A stretch of DNA of 55,828 nucleotides from JBGTLU01 sp041743935 (GTDB lineage Bacteria > Bacteroidota > Bacteroidia > Sphingobacteriales > Sphingobacteriaceae), in NCBI GenBank assembly GCA_041743935.1, contig JBGTLU010000040.1, forward strand, positions 1-55,828, given 5' to 3'. The translations under genes were made by a program, and so were the position numbers. The stretch's first letter is position 1, and each line of letters opens with the position of its first letter. Positions 51,266 to 55,828 of this stretch are shown in pieces. The notes beneath the pieces were generated by a model. That model saw only the letters and a list, made by a program, of their open reading frames with translations, did no database searches and was not told the DNA's origin.

Positions 51266-52792
51266 TTATTTTTTCTTCAATTCGAAAATATCTTTTCTTC
51301 TATCTTTCAGATTTCTTACCGCACCAAATTGATTTAGTTGTCTTAGTAAATCTATATCCACATCCGAAATTAAAATCATCTCGGTATTAGGTGTAGCTTC
51401 GGCTCTAATTCCGTTGGATGGAAAAGAAAAATCGCATGGAGTAAATACCATAGATTGTGCAAACTGTATATCCATGTTATGTACTTTAGGCAAATTACCA
51501 ACGCTACCCGCAATGGCAACGTAGCATTCATTTTCTATTGCTCTGGCTTGTGAACAATACCTAACTCTAGAATAACCGTTTTGGGTATCGGTAAGAAAAG
51601 GCACGAAAAGGATATCCATCCCATCGTCAGCCAATAATCTACTTAATTCAGGAAATTCGGAATCGTAACAAATTAAAATCCCGATTTTTCCACAATCGGT
51701 ATCAAAGGACTGGAGTTTATTACCTCCTACCATTCCCCAAACTTTAGCCTCATCTGGTGTTACGTGTATTTTCTCGTAGCGTTCTACCGCTCCCCCTCGT
51801 TTACATAAATAGCCAACGTTATACAATTTACCATCTTTGAGCTCGGGCATGCTGCCGGTAATGATGTTTATATTGTAGGATATAGAAAGTTCAGAGAATC
51901 TTCTTACGATGCTCTCGGTATATTTTGCTAATTCTCGTATAGCTTCGGCCTCACTTAAATGATTATACTCTGCCATTAATGGCGCATTAAATAATTCTGG
52001 GAAGAGAGCAAAATCAGATCGGTAACCAGAAACAGCATCTACAAAGTATTCAACTTGCTGCATTAAATCATCCAAATCTTTATAGGCTCTCATTTGCCAT
52101 TGTATTAAACCCAAACGAACCACTTTTTTTATTAACTGAGGCTCGATACTTTTTGGTTCGTGGTAAATGTTGTTCCATTCTAGCAAAACGGCATACTCAT
52201 TAGAAGCCAAATCTCCTTCTAAATATCCTTTTAAAACTCTTATTGGATGAAAATCATTGGAAAGTTGAAAACTTAATACCGAGTCATGAATTTCTTTTCG
52301 TTTAACTTTCTCGATGTACTCTTTTGCAGAAAGTTCGGTAGAATATTCATGAAAATTCGGGATTCTTCCTCCAAAAACGATGCGTTCTAAATTTAATTTT
52401 TCACATAATTCTTTTCTATAATCATATAAACGACGAGCTAAACGCAATCCTCTGAACTCGGGTTTTATAAAAACATCAATCCCATACAACACATTTCCGT
52501 CAGATGTATGAGTTTTAAATGTGTACTCACCTGTGATTTGCTTATAGGTATGATTATCTGTAAATTTTGAGTAATCTACTATAATGGATAAGGCACATCC
52601 TGCAATATTTCCGTTTATTTTTATAACTACCTGGCCCTCTTTAAATTTCTCAATTAGAGTTTTAATTTGAGGTTCTCTCCAATAAAAATCGGGCATACTC
52701 CGATAGGAGGAAATCATTGCATCTTTTAATTCTTGATAATCACTTAATGTTAAAAAACTTAACTCTATATTTTCTATTTCTTCTACTTTCAT
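51266..52792 (-). CDS. Fused GNAT N-acetyltransferase and carbon-nitrogen hydrolase
   Basis: I start at ATG 52790-52792 (MKVEEIENIELSFL), 508 residues; a TTG 18 bases earlier is less likely. The N-terminal half is a GNAT domain with the acetyl-CoA loop FRGLRLARRLYD (about 113-124). The C-terminal half is a nitrilase-superfamily hydrolase with the full Glu-Lys-Cys triad: Glu266 (FPELFNAPL), Lys341 (YEKIHVTPDE) and Cys375 (GILICYDSEFPE). This two-domain architecture is known in bacteria, but the substrate is not established. It is divergent from the asparaginase gene, also an amide hydrolase. Confidence 0.9.
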   Translation of the reverse strand: MKVEEIENIELSFLTLSDYQELKDAMISSYRSMPDFYWREPQIKTLIEKFKEGQVVIKINGNIAGCALSIIVDYSKFTDNHTYKQITGEYTFKTHTSDGNVLYGIDVFIKPEFRGLRLARRLYDYRKELCEKLNLERIVFGGRIPNFHEYSTELSAKEYIEKVKRKEIHDSVLSFQLSNDFHPIRVLKGYLEGDLASNEYAVLLEWNNIYHEPKSIEPQLIKKVVRLGLIQWQMRAYKDLDDLMQQVEYFVDAVSGYRSDFALFPELFNAPLMAEYNHLSEAEAIRELAKYTESIVRRFSELSISYNINIITGSMPELKDGKLYNVGYLCKRGGAVERYEKIHVTPDEAKVWGMVGGNKLQSFDTDCGKIGILICYDSEFPELSRLLADDGMDILFVPFLTDTQNGYSRVRYCSQARAIENECYVAIAGSVGNLPKVHNMDIQFAQSMVFTPCDFSFPSNGIRAEATPNTEMILISDVDIDLLRQLNQFGAVRNLKDRRKDIFELKKK

Positions 52793-52957
52793 AATTTCTG
52801 ATGGCAACAAAATAAGAAAAATTTATTTAGAGTAGAATTGAAGCTGGTATTAATACTCACCGAGAGAATTGTTTAAGCCTGTTTCATAGAAGCGAAATTA
52901 TTCTGAAACTTTTAGGGAGTGGATTAAATTTGCACCTTTGTTTTGACTTTAAAATTC

Positions 52958-53974
52958 ATGACAAAAATTCTTATCATTTATACTGGCGGTACCATTGGGA
53001 TGGTAAACGACGCAACTTCTGGAATGCTTCGCCCATTTGATTTTTCTCAAATCATAGAGAATGTACCCGAATTACAACGATTAGACTACCAATTAACCGT
53101 ACATACTTTTGATCCGGTGATTGATTCATCTGACATGAAGCCTGAAATTTGGATACAATTAGCCAAATTGATAGAAAGAAATTATGATGGATTTGATGGA
53201 TTTGTAATTTTACATGGTACAGATACCATGGCATTTACGGCTTCGGCCTTAAGTTTTATGCTCGAAAATTTGGATAAGCCTGTTGTGTTTACCGGTTCGC
53301 AATTACCTATCGGAGAAATACGTACAGATGCAAAAGAAAATTTAATAACCGCTATTGAAATAGCATCTGCCAAGAATAACGGGTATGCTATAGTGCCTGA
53401 GGTTTGTATTTATTTCGATTTTCAATTATTTAGAGGTAACCGAGCAAAAAAATTCAATTCAGCAAAATTTGAGGCCTTTCATTCTGTAAATTATCCTTTA
53501 CTTGGCGAAGCAGGTGTGCATTTAACTTTTAACGAACAATACATTTTAGGACCAACCGACAAAAACCTTACAGTGCATGCTAGTTTGGATACTAATATCG
53601 CAGTGCTTAAAATATTTCCGGGGATAAATCCTGCAGTTGTACAATCGGTTTTATCGGCAGAAAATCTAAAAGCTGTAATACTCGAAACTTTTGGTAGCGG
53701 CAACACTTTTACAGATGAATGGTTTATACAATTACTTGAAAATGCGATTAAAAAAGGCATATTTATACTAGATATTTCGCAATGTGAGGGAGGAGCCGTA
53801 GAATTAGGCCGATACGAAACCAGCCGACGTTTAGTTGAAATTGGGGTAAAAAGCGGATACGATTTAACGTTTGAAGCCGCAGTTACTAAATTGATGTTTC
53901 TTTTAGGAATAGGTGATGATCTCGAACTTATGGAGATAAACCTACGTGGCGAATTAAGTAGAGAAGATTTGTAA
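52958..53974 (+). CDS. ansA: Type I L-asparaginase
   Basis: A cytosolic amidohydrolase that makes aspartate and ammonia. I start at ATG 52958 (MTKILIIYTGGTIGM), giving 338 residues. The nucleophilic Thr12 is in TGGTIGM and the second catalytic Thr lies in HGTDTMAF (86-93). The substrate segment SSDMKPE also matches. No signal peptide, so the low-affinity cytosolic type. A CACCTTTG just before it resembles a weak -7 box. Confidence 0.93.
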   Translation: MTKILIIYTGGTIGMVNDATSGMLRPFDFSQIIENVPELQRLDYQLTVHTFDPVIDSSDMKPEIWIQLAKLIERNYDGFDGFVILHGTDTMAFTASALSFMLENLDKPVVFTGSQLPIGEIRTDAKENLITAIEIASAKNNGYAIVPEVCIYFDFQLFRGNRAKKFNSAKFEAFHSVNYPLLGEAGVHLTFNEQYILGPTDKNLTVHASLDTNIAVLKIFPGINPAVVQSVLSAENLKAVILETFGSGNTFTDEWFIQLLENAIKKGIFILDISQCEGGAVELGRYETSRRLVEIGVKSGYDLTFEAAVTKLMFLLGIGDDLELMEINLRGELSREDL

Positions 53975-54003
53975 TTGAAGGAGTAGTTGTAAACTAATTT
54001 CTA

Positions 54004-55828
54004 TTAAAACCCATACGAAAATCTAAATCCTTGTGCAACTTTTCCGTTTTCTCCATAAGCAAATCCATAACTTAGGTTAAATACAAAGCGTTGCAATCCG
54101 AAATAAATCTCCGTGTAATTTCTTTTTAATGGTTGAGATAAATAATGAATTCCGATGTATTCTTCTACGTTTAATTTACGGAGTAATGGTATTTTCTTGA
54201 TTAAAAATCCGGCAAAATTATGCTCAAAGTGTCCTTCAAAATATTGTTTATCGGTACTATGAATGTAATAATCTAAGTATCTAAATTTACGAATATCCGG
54301 AATTAATACTTTTGCTTTATTCCCCTTAAAATGTTTGAAATCTGGATAATAAATAACGTTATTATTTAAAAATTTACCAGCACCTACCATAAAAGATGAA
54401 TATCCAACTAAACCTAATCTAATTCTGTTCTGAAGGATTTCTACATTTAAAAAATCATAATCTACATCACTACCTAATATATTATTTAATCCTTTTCTAT
54501 ATCCAACCTTAATGCTAGGGAACTTCGCTTCTTCATAAAATTTACCATCTGGTCTGGTAATAAATTTCTGAGCAATGGTGTAATTTAAATTAATGGAAAT
54601 ATTCAAATCGGTATATTTTGGGAACAGCGGAATGTCTGAATTTGGGAAAAAAGGATTATTAGAAGAGAAAAACTTAACCTTATTATCAATTAGCTTAAAA
54701 TCGCTGGTGTTAGAAAGTGTAGAATTTACATTGTAATCTACTTTGGCAGTGGCTTGTAAACCGTTTGCAAGCTCTCTGGTACCCGTAATTTGAAAAAACT
54801 CACGCTTGTAAAATTTAGAATAATTAGTTTCAAATATCAACGAGTTTAAACTATTATTTAATAAACTTAACGAACCAAATGAATTTAAATCTGCTATTTC
54901 AGTACCAAAAGCTACTCCTAAATTTGCTCGTTTGAGTGGGTCATAAAAGTAATTTGCACTAATATTTGCGGTAAAAATCTGGTTAGAAAAGCCATAACGT
55001 ACTTCGGGCCTAATGGTAAAAGACTTGCGGTTGCTTAAGTTTACTCTGTAGTTGATGCCGTATTTAATAGCTAAACCTTCCACCGTATTATAATGTAGTG
55101 AAGGTAAAAGTGGATCAAATCGAATAAATTTTTTGGCGAAACTACGGTTAATGGTATATCCAGTTATTAAAATTTTACCCACAGAAAATGCATTTCTTTC
55201 GCTATCCAAAGAATCTAAGTACGATTTAGATTCTCTCAACACTGCTAAACTATCTTTTCTTATGTAATCTCGCTCTTCTTCTTTGGTTAATGGCAGTGGT
55301 CTATTTTCATCCCAAAAAAGAGAATCTTTTTTATTTACCTCTTTGGTTATTTTTAATATTTCGTTGGTAAAATGGTTTTTCGCGAAGGCAGGATTTAGAT
55401 CATACTCACTGAAAATACCAACAAAATACCCATCAAAACCAAATCCTAAAACATTTCCACTAAAGGTAAATGTTACATCAGAGGGCACATATACATCGTC
55501 TACCCTAATAAATTGTTGTTGAGTAGTTAACGTGTCTAATAGGTTTATACCGGCTTCTTTGGTTAAATTTAAGTTTGCGCCAAGCAATCGCCAGCTATTT
55601 TCTGCAATGTAAATAACCCCCCTGAAAACCGGGTCTGCATTTCTACGTGGTATTACTTCAATCTTATTAATAGTTTCGCCATTTTCAATACTAATGCCCA
55701 ATAATTTATATCGGTAATAGAACAAGGCGTTTTCTGCAATGGGTGATATAAATGCTCTGGAACCTAATCCGCTTCCTTCAAACATCAAATTCTCATAAAA
55801 ATTCACAATTAAATCGGAGGCTTTATTG
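54004..55828 (-). CDS. DUF5686 family outer-membrane protein, N-terminus cut by window edge
   Basis: The frame stays open to the right edge. About 608 residues of the C-terminal part are visible, upstream of which the carboxypeptidase-like regulatory domain is expected. The phrases SPIAENALFYYRYKLLG, INKIEVIPRRNADPVFRGVI and YIAENSWRLLGANL are typical of DUF5686. The rest shows repeated beta-strands and ends with FRFSYGF, an outer-membrane barrel. A GTG at 55804-55806 is not the true start because the frame continues upstream. The function is unknown. Confidence 0.85.
   Translation of the reverse strand, partial: NKASDLIVNFYENLMFEGSGLGSRAFISPIAENALFYYRYKLLGISIENGETINKIEVIPRRNADPVFRGVIYIAENSWRLLGANLNLTKEAGINLLDTLTTQQQFIRVDDVYVPSDVTFTFSGNVLGFGFDGYFVGIFSEYDLNPAFAKNHFTNEILKITKEVNKKDSLFWDENRPLPLTKEEERDYIRKDSLAVLRESKSYLDSLDSERNAFSVGKILITGYTINRSFAKKFIRFDPLLPSLHYNTVEGLAIKYGINYRVNLSNRKSFTIRPEVRYGFSNQIFTANISANYFYDPLKRANLGVAFGTEIADLNSFGSLSLLNNSLNSLIFETNYSKFYKREFFQITGTRELANGLQATAKVDYNVNSTLSNTSDFKLIDNKVKFFSSNNPFFPNSDIPLFPKYTDLNISINLNYTIAQKFITRPDGKFYEEAKFPSIKVGYRKGLNNILGSDVDYDFLNVEILQNRIRLGLVGYSSFMVGAGKFLNNNVIYYPDFKHFKGNKAKVLIPDIRKFRYLDYYIHSTDKQYFEGHFEHNFAGFLIKKIPLLRKLNVEEYIGIHYLSQPLKRNYTEIYFGLQRFVFNLSYGFAYGENGKVAQGFRFSYGF

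Overview
The window is an AT-rich chromosomal segment of a member of the Bacteroidota. The evidence is the gene content (DUF5686, DUF2723, Porin_10 and two TonB-dependent receptors with carboxypeptidase-like regulatory domains, a HYC_CC_PP-type protein), promoters of the TTTG/TAnnTTTG type, few Shine-Dalgarno sequences, and zinc-free L36 and S14. Sequence alone does not fix genus or species. Nearly all of it is ordinary core chromosome. I see no prophage, integron, CRISPR array or transposase.

Layout. 1-3418 (minus): FKBP isomerase, lipid A kinase LpxK, purine nucleoside phosphorylase and the start of a porin, tightly packed. 3542-5173 (plus): pruA. 5325-11175 (plus): phosphate uptake operon pstS-pstC-pstA-pstB, a THUMP-like methyltransferase and an OprO/P-type porin. 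11208-14341 (plus): acyl-CoA carboxylase beta subunit, a small element carrying a broken four-helix-bundle gene, and an M42 peptidase. 14390-19296: a potassium channel with a C-terminal zinc ribbon, a bile acid:sodium symporter family protein, dnaK, and a cysteine-tailed lipoprotein.

19380-37295 (minus) is the merged str-S10-spc-alpha ribosomal supercluster, 33 genes from rpsL to rplQ including fusA, secY, map, infA, rpmJ and rpoA. It has no tuf and no adk. It starts at a clear promoter near 37342-37371 and ends at a hairpin plus T-run near 19337-19366.

37712-46940: a TonB-dependent receptor, pth, a PfkB-type sugar kinase, tRNA-Asn, rplY, prs, tRNA-Gln and a DUF2723 membrane glycosyltransferase. 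47018-55828: accA; a metal-linked trio (heavy-metal-associated domain protein, TonB-dependent receptor, HYC_CC_PP-like protein); a GNAT-nitrilase fusion; asparaginase; and a DUF5686 protein cut by the right edge.

The most interesting items are: (1) a 455-bp element between pccB and the M42 peptidase gene, with imperfect terminal inverted repeats and a four-helix-bundle (23S IVP family) gene interrupted by an in-frame TAG, and a possibly related gene-less repeat in front of prs; (2) a hairpin of shared sequence but covarying stem just downstream of the rpsL and tRNA-Asn promoters; (3) PHO-box-like direct repeats in front of pstS, with a methyltransferase coupled into the same operon; (4) a lipoprotein with a ten-cysteine tail; (5) the metal-linked trio. 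I did not find a convincing new multi-gene system.
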